DNA of 64,000 nt from positions 434,001-498,000 of the forward strand of contig JAIXUD010000021.1 in NCBI GenBank assembly GCA_027483645.1. Direction: 5' to 3'. A program made the position numbers and the translations under genes. Positions within the stretch are counted from its first letter, which is position 1. Each line of letters starts with the position of its first letter. Below are positions 23,920-32,280 of this stretch, piece by piece. The notes under the pieces are model-generated. The model saw only the letters and a list, made by a program, of their open reading frames with translations, had not been told where the DNA came from and did no database searches. The stretch comes from Sphingobacteriales bacterium. GTDB taxonomy: Bacteria; Bacteroidota; Bacteroidia; Chitinophagales; CAIOSU01.

Positions 23920-24594
23920 ATGAGCGAACTTGATTTCACCTACAAGGAATCCATTTATCCCATTAGTATGAAGGACTTACGCTACTGCGTGTATGCAAAC
24001 CTTGCCCTACCTGCCCAAAAGTGGTATAAAGCCAATGGACAAACAGAAAGGCATGGCATGTCAAACGTGCTTCGCAACGCCAGAAATACCGCAATGGCCA
24101 GCATAATCGTGCTGACCACGGCTTTTGGCGCACAGGCACAAAATGACAACACCCTTGCCAGCAATGTGAAGTCTAAAACGGAAACGACCGTCTCCAGCAA
24201 GCCTACCATTATCCATTCAGGCAGTTGGGAAGCGCAAAATTACTCCATCGACAATAAGGCATTGGTCATTCATATCGCAACCGGTAACAAGGAAACGATG
24301 TATACAGCCGAGGAGTATGCAACCATGCTCTCTGCCATGTTCCTTGATCCTGAGCGTACGCAAAATCCAATCAAGGTCATCTTTTTCATTGAGAAAAGAG
24401 ATGCGGATTTTACTGCAAAATGTCGCACCTACATTAATGGCCATCGCTTTGATAAAAATGGCGGGCAATTAAATGAAGGGGATGACTTTATCCATCCATA
24501 CGATTTGCCGGGGCATATTCCCACAATCACGCAAAAATACGCTGCTACGAAAAGCAAACCAAATACCGCATCGGTAGGCTATACGCACGATTAA
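23920..24594 (+). CDS. Unknown protein with internal signal-peptide-like segment
   Basis: From ATG 23920 the product has 224 residues. Residues 1-46 are a polar segment. From Met 47 (ATG 24058) a basic stretch then AMASIIVLTTAFGAQAQ looks like a signal peptide with cleavage after AQA. Either translation starts at 24058 and the protein is secreted, or the long form is anchored. The mature part (YTAEEYATMLSAMFLDP, then IKVIFFIEKRDADF) looks like an alpha/beta domain. No family recognised. The gene is controlled by the XRE operators at 23834-23903. Confidence 0.58.
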   Translation: MSELDFTYKESIYPISMKDLRYCVYANLALPAQKWYKANGQTERHGMSNVLRNARNTAMASIIVLTTAFGAQAQNDNTLASNVKSKTETTVSSKPTIIHSGSWEAQNYSIDNKALVIHIATGNKETMYTAEEYATMLSAMFLDPERTQNPIKVIFFIEKRDADFTAKCRTYINGHRFDKNGGQLNEGDDFIHPYDLPGHIPTITQKYAATKSKPNTASVGYTHD

Positions 24595-24603
24595 TCTAAA
24601 TGC

Positions 24604-25422
24604 TTATAGTTTAATGCCAGGTATTGATGATGCAAATGGATTTGCCGAGTTAGGGAGCATATCTTCTGCATCGCTTGCCACTTCATAGGTACGGTCCACC
24701 TCTTCCAGCAATTTTACATCCCCTACTTTTATCTTTATTTGGTCACGGGCGGATTCAAAATCCAAATGATTTTGCTCCGCCTGTTTTTTGAGCTTTTCGA
24801 ATTCTTCCATAAAGTCCGACAGGTATTCGTCTTCGAGTTCAGGATTGTCATTCGTGATTTTCTTGTATCGCTTGGCAATGTCTTCCATTTCGCGGATTAG
24901 GTCGTCCTGATTTTCAATGGTGTCACCAACCTTGTCTTTCACCGCCGCAAGGATTTCCTCATCGGTCATTCGTTCGGCATCAATTCCGTATTCATCCAAA
25001 AGATATACCCTCGCCGCATCAACATCCTTATTGCGCAGAATTTCCAGTCCCTCTTTAATCTTGCGCTGATTGTCCTTAAAGGTTTCCATCATATCGCCTA
25101 GAGTGTCCCGCATATCTGCAAGCTCTTCGCGCAGTTTTTGCAGGTCGAGGATGGTTTTAAAATCCCGCTGTCTTTTCTTCTCGGCGTTGCTCTGGAATTC
25201 CGCCCCGTTATGGGCAAGGTGATTGATAGTTGCAATACGGCCTGGGGCTTCTTTGCCGGCTATGCCGTAGTTGTAATCCTTTTCCTTCAAGTCGCGCTGC
25301 TTCTCGCGCGCATGCTCGTCGAAATACTCGTTTTCACCGGCTAACAACTTAAGCCCTGAGGCCTCCTCCTGGAATGCCTTGGTCAAACTGCCTTGCTCTC
25401 TTAGATTACCATGCCCGGCCAT
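24604..25422 (-). CDS. Unknown long coiled-coil protein
   Basis: A protein of 272 residues, extremely rich in Glu, Asp and Lys. Residues 80-250 are almost continuous helix with heptad-like repeats (LQKLREELADMRDTLGDMME, MEEFEKLKKQAEQNH). No membrane segment or enzyme motif. Such proteins occur near mobilisation modules and may be structural or relaxosome-associated, but position is the only hint. It converges on the gene at 23920, with 9 bases between the stops. Confidence 0.65.
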   Translation of the reverse strand: MAGHGNLREQGSLTKAFQEEASGLKLLAGENEYFDEHAREKQRDLKEKDYNYGIAGKEAPGRIATINHLAHNGAEFQSNAEKKRQRDFKTILDLQKLREELADMRDTLGDMMETFKDNQRKIKEGLEILRNKDVDAARVYLLDEYGIDAERMTDEEILAAVKDKVGDTIENQDDLIREMEDIAKRYKKITNDNPELEDEYLSDFMEEFEKLKKQAEQNHLDFESARDQIKIKVGDVKLLEEVDRTYEVASDAEDMLPNSANPFASSIPGIKL

Positions 25423-25732
25423 AAATCCCTCAACAACCCATAATTTCTAATTCCCGCTTTATTTGCGGCTTTAGAAAATGATACCGTGAAAAGGTTAAAA
25501 TTTGATTATGGAAATAGGTTGGATTTTAAGCAAATTTTAGGCAAATGTTTGGCTTTGGGCTTCGGCGGCTAGAAGACATCTTGATTGGTAATAGGCCATA
25601 AGCCTTTAAACAGGTATTGGATGCCATCTATCCGCATGGGCAAGCGAGCAAGGCTTGCTGTCGCTATCGCTTTCGCAAACCCTGCTTTTGGGCGTGGAGG
25701 ATGTTTGGTATATTTGAATTTAAATTAGTGAT
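25423..25732. other. Gap upstream of the caspase gene
   Basis: No gene is seen in these 310 bases. A GC-richer stretch at about 25640-25690 has small overlapping inverted repeats around AGCAAGCCTTGCT and GCGATAGCG, and could be the remains of an origin or transfer site. The last 40 bases are AT-rich and presumably hold the caspase promoter; there is no SD. Confidence 0.3.
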
Positions 25733-27256
25733 ATGACGGGCTTAGCCTTAGTAGTCGGGAACGCACAATATAATAATCCACAGCACCAATTAGACAATGC
25801 CGTCAATGATGCGAAAGATTTTGGTGATAAGTTATTCAGTTTGGGATATGTCGTTCATACTTGGACTGATTGCACTAGAGAAGTATTTGAAAATAAATTG
25901 GCAGAGTTTGCAGAGGAGCTAAAGCAATATGAAGTAGGATTATTCTACTTTTCGGGGCATGGCTTGCAGATTGATGGTGTAAATTACCTCACTTCTATAG
26001 ATACCGCCTTTCAAGACGGCAGTTCAGCAAAATACACCTCCACTCAACTAGACCTTGTTGTCGATTATATGAAGAATGCAGATCCCAAAATGAAGATTCT
26101 CATTTTGGACGCATGTCGCAACAATCCATTACCCTCAAGCTTTCGTGGAGTGCAGTTGAATGGTTTGGCACCCATTCACGCTCCAAAAGGAACTCTGATA
26201 GCTTTTTCTACTTCTCCAGGCGAAACAGCTATGGATTCAGGTGCAGGCAGAAACAGCATTTATACTGGAGCACTGCTAAACCACATTAATGATGCTGATA
26301 TCCCAATTGAAGATTTTTTCAAAAGAGTAAGAACGTCTGTTTACACCTTATCGAATGGCCGCCAAACTAGCTGGGAGCATACTTCTTTAATTGGAAAATA
26401 TTATTTTAACTCTGGTCAAATGGTTCATGCAACAGGCATGTCATATATCCAAGATGTAATTGCAGATGAAACCTTTATTTCCAGTGGCACACCGATTGAC
26501 AAAATAATAGAAGATCTTAAATCTCATAATTACTATAGCCAGCATCCAGCTTTGCAACGATTAAACAACATAGATGCTTTGACGATTGATGTTAATTCAC
26601 AGTTTCTGATCGGTAGAAATCTTTTACAAGTAGCTGCTGGTGGTGAAAATAGCGCAATGGCGATAATGCGACGTTTAGGGTCATGGCTGTCTCGTTTTAA
26701 CCAATCAGGTGCGAACCATGTTTTAAATGGCATTCTTTTCGAGATTTATTTCAATTCCAAAGGTTTGTTTCGGCGGGAGGGTTTTAAAACTGCCTTTATT
26801 TCTGAGATTTTTGCGCTTTCATTAAATCCTGACTATTCACCTTCTTTTGAATTCATTCAGCAACAATTGACACCATTTCAGAGATTTCTTTTTTTCATAC
26901 CGGGCAGGGATAAAACTTCTATCGCATTCGAAATCTTTCTTGAAAAGGAAATCAGGAAAACATGGGCCGATAATACTTTTACACATTATTGGCTCCGATC
27001 ATTGAAACATGAAAATGTGGAGCTGTTAGAGATAAAAGCAGATCCGAGAAATCAACGATCTTTAAGCTATGAAGAGTTGCTTGATAAAATGGAAAATCAA
27101 TTGGCTACTCCAAAATCTTTTATCAGAATTAGTTCAAACTTACCGCTACTTGGGAGCGACACTATAACAGTACCATTTAATTTTACCCTTCAACGGCCCG
27201 AATTAAACCAGCAAGATGAAAAAAATCTTCAAAAGTCTAACATTAACTACTACTAG
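25733..27256 (+). CDS. Caspase-like (peptidase C14, metacaspase-type) protein with unknown C-terminal domain
   Basis: The protein has 507 residues. Residues 1-230 form a caspase fold: ALVVGNAQYNN at the start, catalytic His in FYFSGHGLQ (about 80) and catalytic Cys in LILDACRNNPLP (about 127). Residues 250-500 have no family I recognise; they are mainly helical with aromatic patches (FQRFLFFIPGRDKTS). Prokaryotic caspase-like proteases cut partner proteins or act as suicide effectors in several defence systems. No gasdermin, repeat-sensor or NLR gene is adjacent, so sensing may lie in the C-terminal half. AT-rich, no SD; typical cargo beside an attachment site. Confidence 0.87.
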   Translation: MTGLALVVGNAQYNNPQHQLDNAVNDAKDFGDKLFSLGYVVHTWTDCTREVFENKLAEFAEELKQYEVGLFYFSGHGLQIDGVNYLTSIDTAFQDGSSAKYTSTQLDLVVDYMKNADPKMKILILDACRNNPLPSSFRGVQLNGLAPIHAPKGTLIAFSTSPGETAMDSGAGRNSIYTGALLNHINDADIPIEDFFKRVRTSVYTLSNGRQTSWEHTSLIGKYYFNSGQMVHATGMSYIQDVIADETFISSGTPIDKIIEDLKSHNYYSQHPALQRLNNIDALTIDVNSQFLIGRNLLQVAAGGENSAMAIMRRLGSWLSRFNQSGANHVLNGILFEIYFNSKGLFRREGFKTAFISEIFALSLNPDYSPSFEFIQQQLTPFQRFLFFIPGRDKTSIAFEIFLEKEIRKTWADNTFTHYWLRSLKHENVELLEIKADPRNQRSLSYEELLDKMENQLATPKSFIRISSNLPLLGSDTITVPFNFTLQRPELNQQDEKNLQKSNINYY

Positions 27257-27283
27257 TTATTTCTCAACCAAATTTCTGTTAGC

Positions 27284-27565
27284 ATGAAATCCGGATTTGA
27301 AGTTGTGTGTCTCGAAACTGAAGCCTTTTATGCTTTAGTTAAAGAAGTAGTGGATAAATTAAAGACAGAATTTAAGGCTGGTGAAGATATTTGGATCGAT
27401 ACGGAAGAAGCTATGCGGCTTTTAGGCATCGCTTCAAAGACAACTTTACAGGGTCTACGTGACGAAGGAAAAATCCGTTTCACCGCGCCGACGCCCAAAA
27501 TTTTCCTCTACGACCGTGTATCCATCAGGAAATACCTAGATAAAAAAGCGCGCAATACTTTTTAA
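27284..27565 (+). CDS. Helix-turn-helix DNA-binding protein (excisionase-like)
   Basis: A protein of 93 residues. A helical N-terminus (AFYALVKEVVDKLKTEF) is followed by a MerR/Xis-type domain: WIDTEEAMRLLGIASKTTL, LRDEGKIRF and the wing with YDRVSIRKYLDKK. This form is common in Bacteroidota mobile elements. It is 27 bases after the caspase gene and the last gene before the tRNA-Asn. It could be a recombination directionality factor for the att site. Confidence 0.82.
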   Translation: MKSGFEVVCLETEAFYALVKEVVDKLKTEFKAGEDIWIDTEEAMRLLGIASKTTLQGLRDEGKIRFTAPTPKIFLYDRVSIRKYLDKKARNTF

Positions 27566-27568
27566 TCC

Positions 27569-27590
27569 GTGTGCAAATAGTGTGCAAATA
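27569..27590. repeat. Tandem direct repeat near the attachment site
   Basis: GTGTGCAAATA occurs twice head to tail (27569-27579 and 27580-27590), just after the HTH gene and about 48 bases from the tRNA 3' end. Short direct repeats at this distance are typical of integrase arm sites. Confidence 0.5.
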
Positions 27591-27593
27591 AAA

Positions 27594-27626
27594 AAGGGTC
27601 CTAAATCTTGTCGACTTAGAACCCTT
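27594..27626. terminator. Bidirectional terminator between the HTH gene and tRNA-Asn
   Basis: AAGGGTCCTAA (27594-27604) pairs with TTAGAACCCTT (27616-27626) with one mismatch and an 11-base loop. It lies between two convergent units and would end transcription of both. Confidence 0.55.
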
Positions 27627-27637
27627 GCTATCTCTAG

Positions 27638-27711
27638 CTCCCCCTTCAGGACTTGAACCTGAGACCCTCTGATTAACAGTCAGATGCTCTAACCAGCTGA
27701 GCTAAGGAGGA
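27638..27711 (-). tRNA. tRNA-Asn (anticodon GTT)
   Basis: A complete 74-base tRNA. The acceptor stem TCCTCCT pairs with AGGGGGA (one G-U), the D arm is GCTC/GAGC, the anticodon stem TCTGA/TCAGA encloses CTGTTAA with anticodon GTT, and the T arm is TCAGG TTCAAGT CCTGA. No CCA is encoded. Its 3' end points left into the mobile region, which makes it the likely integration site. Confidence 0.97.
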
Positions 27712-28031
27712 TTGTTTCCCGTGTTGGGACTGCAAATGTATGGCTTACTTGCATAAAAACAAAAAACAGTCAAAATAATTTCTAAAACTATCCCAACATT
27801 CTTCTGCTAGATTGATTCAAAGGCATCTTATCCAATTCGCCTAGACATGCTAATCTGTTAATTATCAATAATTACTGCAGTTAAATCAAGAATGCAGCAA
27901 CTAATCATCAACAATGCCCAATAACCAGCATGTAGCGGCCAATCAATCAAAAACCAATCAACTAATTAACTAAATCGCTATCTTGCAGCCGATTTAAAAA
28001 GAACGCTAACAAGCAAAAACAACACTTTTTT
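27712..28031. other. Gap between tRNA-Asn and the sugar-kinase gene
   Basis: These 320 AT-rich bases hold no gene I can support. They contain the tRNA promoter (read leftwards) and that of the kinase. TAATTAT / ATAATTA around 27856-27871 is a 7-base inverted repeat. Confidence 0.3.
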
Positions 28032-28958
28032 ATGAGTCTTTTGGTAGTAGGCACCGTTGCCTTTGATGCATTGGAAACCCCGTTTGGCAAGGTTGATAGG
28101 ATAGTAGGCGGCAGCGCCCTGCACTTTAGCTGGTCGGCAAGCAATTTTGTGGAGCCAATCAATTTGGTATCGGTAGTAGGCAGTGATTACGATTTCAACG
28201 AGATTAAAGCCCTTAATGCCCGTGGGGTAAATACCGATGGCCTGCAAGTGAAAGAAGGTGAAAAATCATTCTTCTGGAGCGGCCGCTACCACATGGATAT
28301 GAACACGCGCGATAGCTTGGTGACTGACTTAAACGTACTGGCAGACTTTGACCCGATTGTACCAGAAAGCTACAAAAACAGCGATTTCCTGATGCTGGGC
28401 AACTTGAGCCCAGTGGTGCAAGCCAAAGTGCTCGACCAAATGACCAAGCGCCCGCGCCTGATTGCAATGGACACCATGAACTTTTGGATGGACATACAAA
28501 TGGCCGAACTGAAGCTGGTATTAAAGCGTGTGGATGTGCTATTTGTAAACGACGAGGAGGCCCGCCAACTGACCGGTCAACACTCTATAGTAAAGGCTGC
28601 CAAATTGATTTTGGACATGGGTCCAAAATACCTGGTAATCAAAAAAGGCGAGCACGGCGCATTGCTTTTCCACGGCAATGATGTGTTTTATGCCCCTGCC
28701 CTACCGTTGGAAGATGTATTTGACCCAACTGGTGCTGGTGATACCTTTGCTGGTGGCTTTATGGGCCATTTGGCTGCTACTAAAGATATTTCTTTCGATA
28801 ACATGAAGCGTGCCGTAATATTTGGCACTGCTATGGCTTCGTTCTGTGTGGAGCAGTTTGGCCCGAACCGTACCAAAACCCTGGTTCAGCAAGAAATTGA
28901 CGAGCGCATACAAGACTTGATTGACTTGGTGCAGTTTGATATTTCTCTGGTGGAATAA
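28032..28958 (+). CDS. PfkB-family carbohydrate kinase
   Basis: A cytoplasmic sugar or nucleoside kinase of 308 residues. The N-terminus SLLVVGTVAFDAL, the GGSALHFSW block that binds the sugar, and the C-terminal signature DPTGAGDTFAGGF with the catalytic Asp (about residue 237) are intact. Family members use ribose, adenosine, fructose or ADP-heptose precursors. Its convergent neighbour is gmhA, so a role as heptose kinase is possible but not shown. No SD, as expected for this phylum. Confidence 0.9.
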   Translation: MSLLVVGTVAFDALETPFGKVDRIVGGSALHFSWSASNFVEPINLVSVVGSDYDFNEIKALNARGVNTDGLQVKEGEKSFFWSGRYHMDMNTRDSLVTDLNVLADFDPIVPESYKNSDFLMLGNLSPVVQAKVLDQMTKRPRLIAMDTMNFWMDIQMAELKLVLKRVDVLFVNDEEARQLTGQHSIVKAAKLILDMGPKYLVIKKGEHGALLFHGNDVFYAPALPLEDVFDPTGAGDTFAGGFMGHLAATKDISFDNMKRAVIFGTAMASFCVEQFGPNRTKTLVQQEIDERIQDLIDLVQFDISLVE

Positions 28959-28964
28959 TTAGAC

Positions 28965-29037
28965 GATGGACCATGGACGATAACCATGGTTTGCTTCAAG
29001 TCCAAGGACGACAGACCACAGACCACGGTCTGCTTCA
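28965..29037. repeat. Intergenic repeat, GGACCATGGAC/CCACGGTC family
   Basis: Short near-palindromic words such as GATGGACCATGGACGAT, GACCACAGACCACGGTC and GCTTCAA recur here. Related words occur at 29130-29160, 61815-61890, 62500-62536 and 63597-63638. All are between genes. Confidence 0.6.
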
Positions 29038-29046
29038 AATATGTAA

Positions 29047-29079
29047 AACAAAAAGCCCAGAAGTTCTGGGCTTTTTGTT
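29047..29079. terminator. Bidirectional terminator between kinase and gmhA genes
   Basis: AACAAAAAGCCCAGAA pairs perfectly over 16 bases with TTCTGGGCTTTTTGTT around a single G. The flanking A and T tracts make it work on both strands for the convergent genes. Confidence 0.85.
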
Positions 29080-29129
29080 ATTTATAGATTGTTCTAGCTC
29101 CTTCTCCCATAACTCATCTTTTTGCAGCA

Positions 29130-29160
29130 TCCATGGACCGTCGACCATGGCCTGTCGACT
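29130..29160. repeat. Intergenic repeat, CCATGGACCGTCGACC family
   Basis: ATCCATGGACCGTCGACCATGG followed by CCTGTCGAC is a copy of the repeat family seen at 28965 and in the 61.8-63.6 kb gaps. It ends at the gmhA stop codon. Confidence 0.55.
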
Positions 29161-29740
29161 AGCCAAACATCTCCTGCTCTGCAATCTCGCATATGATGTG
29201 GCCTAGTAAGATGTGTATTTCCTGTATACGCGGGGTATCGGTACTGGGTACTTTGATGAGTACGTGGCAGTGTTCGTCTATTTGTGAAGGGTTTTTGCCC
29301 GTAAGACCTATTACTACCATATTTTGCGCCACGGCCTGCTTTACGGCATTTACCACGTTGGCTGAGTTGCCTGAAGTGGAGAGTGCTACTAGCACATCAC
29401 CTTCCCCACCCTTCGCTTCCAACAACCGGCTATAAACTTGATCGAAACCGAAGTCGTTGGCCGTAGCGGTGAGGTACGAAGTGTTTACATGTAGTGCTTC
29501 GGCATTCAATGGCTTCCGATTGAGGTAGTAGCGGCCGCTCAGTTCGGCGGCCAAGTGCTGCGCATCGGCAGCACTGCCGCCGTTGCCGCAAAAGTGCACC
29601 GCACGGTTGTTGCGCAAAGCCAAGTATAGCAACCCAGCAGCCTTGTCCACTGCTTGCTTAAGCTCCAAATTATCCAAAACCAACTGTCGTAACTGGAATG
29701 CCTCATTCAAACGCTGCTCTATAATGGGTTGATGGCTCAT
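29159..29740 (-). CDS. gmhA: D-sedoheptulose 7-phosphate isomerase (SIS domain)
   Basis: A protein of 193 residues from ATG 29740; an open frame further upstream has no homologous content. The SIS fold has the phosphosugar motif GNGGSAADAQHLAAELSGRY near residue 48 and ALSTSGNSANVV near 115. GmhA makes the first intermediate of heptose for lipopolysaccharide. The C-terminal EIHILLGHIICEIAEQ helix is typical. The upstream region contains GTACAA repeats at 29765-29793. Confidence 0.92.
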   Translation of the reverse strand: MSHQPIIEQRLNEAFQLRQLVLDNLELKQAVDKAAGLLYLALRNNRAVHFCGNGGSAADAQHLAAELSGRYYLNRKPLNAEALHVNTSYLTATANDFGFDQVYSRLLEAKGGEGDVLVALSTSGNSANVVNAVKQAVAQNMVVIGLTGKNPSQIDEHCHVLIKVPSTDTPRIQEIHILLGHIICEIAEQEMFG

Positions 29741-29764
29741 GGTTATCTTAGATATGCTCTTTGA

Positions 29765-29793
29765 TGTACGAAGTACAATGTACAAAGTACAAT
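29765..29793. repeat. Short GTACAA-type intergenic repeat
   Basis: TACGAAGTACAATGTACAAAGTACAATG is built from repeated GTACAA words, upstream of gmhA. It resembles the low-complexity insertions found between other genes in the chromosomal part. Confidence 0.4.
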
Positions 29794-30022
29794 GGATTTG
29801 ATGTGGGTAAAGATAAAGGGATTTTTGAACGTAGACATACGGGGTTTTGCCAACAGGCATTTCTACTATATACAGCCTTTTCGTGGTTAAATATTTTTTC
29901 AACTGATATCGTCTGCCAGAGGTAATTAGCTTCTAATAATATCAAGTAGCATCCTTTAGTGATGCTTAATATCGCTATACTTGGGCCTCACATCCTTATT
30001 ACTAAAACATCGACCCATCCAT

Positions 30023-31099
30023 TCAAAATAGCTTCAGTTGGCCCTGCGGGGGTATGGCGAAGGCATCATAGTTGTATTCCACCCGTGGCGAGGCATCTTT
30101 GAAGTACTTGTTTTTGGCAACCGCAAATTGCTGTTTAAATACTTGATACCAAGGCGTATCGCCCCCCGTCATCCTCCGCCCGAAGCGGGAGTCGCTTAGC
30201 TTACCATCGTGCATATCGCGTATGGCATTGAGTATTTTTTCAGCTTTTAGTGGATAGTTTTTTTGCACCCAATCAGTAAAAATGCCGCCTATACTGCCAT
30301 TGAGCCTTACTATACTATGGTGAACAGTGTATGCCCCGGCTTCAGCGCAGGCCTTAATGAGCTTCGGGGTTTCTACATCGGTAAGCCAGGGTATTACGGG
30401 CGCTTGCATTACCATTACCGGTATGCCCGCTTCTGCCAACCTTCGCACCGCATCGAGCCGCTTGCTTGGCAGCGATGTACGCGGCTCCATGCGGTGTTGT
30501 AGGTCGTTATCTAATGTGGTTATGGAAAGGGCTACATGCACCAGCCGCTCCTTGGCCAGTTCTTTCAGTAAATCCAAATCGCGCAGCACCAAGGCATTTT
30601 TGGTGATGATGCCAACGGGATGTTTGAACTCCAAAAATACCTTGAGTATGTTGCGGGTTATCTCCATCTTCCGTTCTACTGGCTGGTAGCAATCGGTATT
30701 GCCCGAAAGCATAATCACCTCGGGCAGGTAATTTTTGCGCATAAAGTGCATCCTCAGCAGCTCTGGCGCCGTAGGCTTTACCATTATCTTGCTCTCAAAA
30801 TCGATACCGGCACTAAAACCCCAGTACTCATGGGTGTTGCGAGCGTAGCAATATATGCAGCCGTGCTCGCAGCCGCGGTAAGGATTCATGCTCCAGCCTG
30901 CCCCTACATCGGGGCTGGTTACTTTGTTAACGATGGCTTTGGTGGTGTCAATATAGTATTTGGTACTGCCGGGATTATAATCGAAATACTCATCAAGCCC
31001 CTCAATATGGTCGAATACCAGCTCGTTGGTATCGAACTGGTTATGTGGATTGGTCTGCGCTCCCCTACCTTTTATATAATCTTCCATCAGCTCCATCAC
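30023..31099 (-). CDS. Radical SAM protein of the PA0069 family
   Basis: A protein of 358 residues. The 4Fe-4S cluster motif is CEHGCIYCYA near residue 77, preceded by NPYRGC. The family is related to spore photoproduct lyase by sequence; its reaction is unknown. The full-length core is present (TDCYQPVE, ITKNALVLRDLDLL, TTLDNDLQHRMEPR). It ends GQLKLF, which looks like a clamp-binding tail. It is alone in its transcript, between gmhA and a NUDIX gene. Confidence 0.9.
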   Translation of the reverse strand: MMELMEDYIKGRGAQTNPHNQFDTNELVFDHIEGLDEYFDYNPGSTKYYIDTTKAIVNKVTSPDVGAGWSMNPYRGCEHGCIYCYARNTHEYWGFSAGIDFESKIMVKPTAPELLRMHFMRKNYLPEVIMLSGNTDCYQPVERKMEITRNILKVFLEFKHPVGIITKNALVLRDLDLLKELAKERLVHVALSITTLDNDLQHRMEPRTSLPSKRLDAVRRLAEAGIPVMVMQAPVIPWLTDVETPKLIKACAEAGAYTVHHSIVRLNGSIGGIFTDWVQKNYPLKAEKILNAIRDMHDGKLSDSRFGRRMTGGDTPWYQVFKQQFAVAKNKYFKDASPRVEYNYDAFAIPPQGQLKLF

Positions 31100-31169
31100 A
31101 CGAAGCTACAAAACTGAAATGAAATACTAAAATAATTAGGCTATTACTTTTAGTTTTTTATCGCATGTT

Positions 31170-31345
31170 GTCATCCCGAGTTTTGAGAGCCTGTCCTGAC
31201 AAATGGAAGGGAGGGACCTTCGGGCACTAATTTATTGCTGTCGAATTATGCCAGACTCCAATCCTCACAATATAAAGGATTCCGTGCGTAACTCAAAGGT
31301 CATACTTAACCACCCGAAGGTCCCTCGTGAAAAACTCGGGATGAC
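31170..31345. repeat. Nested inverted-repeat element (MITE-like)
   Basis: Outer arms GTCATCCCGAGTTTT (31170-31184) and AAAACTCGGGATGAC (31331-31345) are perfect over 15 bases. Inner arms GGGACCTTCGGG (31213-31224) and CCCGAAGGTCCC (31313-31324) are perfect over 12. The whole fills the gap between the radical SAM and NUDIX genes and carries no gene. Confidence 0.6.
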
Positions 31346-31370
31346 AGTACGGGGTAAAGGAAAAAACTTA

Positions 31371-31796
31371 TTATACAAGTATGCTTTTGTAATCGCAAGC
31401 TGGATACAGCGGCACCGGACCCGAAATTGCCTCTTGTATTAGTACCCACATACCTTCAACTTCTGTATAGCCTTCGGTTATAACAAAAGTGGATTTATGA
31501 AACAACTCTGTTCGGGATATCTCGCCAGTGTATAGAAAGATTACTTCATGCCCGGGTTTTCCTTCAAACGTAAACATGTTTTCTACCATTTGCAGAAAGC
31601 GTAGGTTGAGGAGGTCGCTATTGATTTCTTCTTTTATCTCCCGGCGTATAGTTTCCTCAGCCGTCTCGCCAAACTCCATACTGCCGCCAAGCAACCTATA
31701 GAAATACTCTTGCTTAACCTCATCCCAGTAGCGGGAAACGAGCAATTTGCCATCGTGCTCAATAATGCACATGGCTTTTACACGGATTTGAGACAT
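31371..31796 (-). CDS. NUDIX hydrolase
   Basis: A protein of 141 residues with a full Nudix box, GGSMEFGETAEETIRREIKEE (described: Gly at 36, then REIKEE), preceded by CIIEHDGKLLVSRYWDE. NUDIX enzymes hydrolyse nucleoside diphosphates linked to another group. The substrate cannot be told. No partner gene is adjacent; inverted-repeat elements flank it on both sides. Confidence 0.9.
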   Translation of the reverse strand: MSQIRVKAMCIIEHDGKLLVSRYWDEVKQEYFYRLLGGSMEFGETAEETIRREIKEEINSDLLNLRFLQMVENMFTFEGKPGHEVIFLYTGEISRTELFHKSTFVITEGYTEVEGMWVLIQEAISGPVPLYPACDYKSILV

Positions 31797-32280
31797 AGGG
31801 TGGCGGTAGTTTGGTGCGGATGCGAAGATAGATTGAATGCGCTCATTACCGAAAACGCATTTCGTACGTAGGGCGGTGCCCCACGCTAGAAATCTTATGC
31901 CCTGTTGGGCAATGCCTTTAAGTTAAGGTAAAAATGATTTTCTGGTAATGAGTGGTCTGACGGCTTTGCAGAGTAGGGTAATGATTTTGCAATTATAGGC
32001 TTGGATTTTGCCACAACTGCCGTCCGAACACTTTTTTCTGCGCATCGGGAGTGCAGCACCGAAGCGTTCGGACGACTCTTTGGGGCATAATAATTAGGAT
32101 ATACTGAAGTTTTTTACCCATCGTACCGAAGTCGTCAGACCGCTGCCAACTTCCTCACACCCTTAACTTAACGGCATTGCCCGTTGGGGCGTACCGTATT
32201 TCGGGGTATTAGGTAGAAAATTACTTCTCATTTCCTATTTCTCATTTCCTATTTCTTATTTCTCATTTCCTATTTCTCAC
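31797..32280. repeat. Long nested inverted repeat plus TTTCTCATTTCC repeats
   Basis: This gap has no gene. Three nested pairs of arms are present: 31907-31928 with 32161-32182 (22 bases, one mismatch, containing GGGCAATGCC and TTAAGTTAAGG), GGTCTGACGGCTT at 31954-31966 with 32129-32141, and CGTCCGAAC at 32021-32029 with 32066-32074. They look like the ends of a small transposon-like element or a long RNA hairpin. From 32224 to 32279 the word TTTCTCATTTCCTA is repeated several times up to the exonuclease stop codon. Confidence 0.6.

Noticed and set aside
1-27640. CRISPR array
   Set aside because: No regularly spaced repeats of 25-40 bases were found; the only direct repeats are the 11-base boxes near the integrase and the tRNA.
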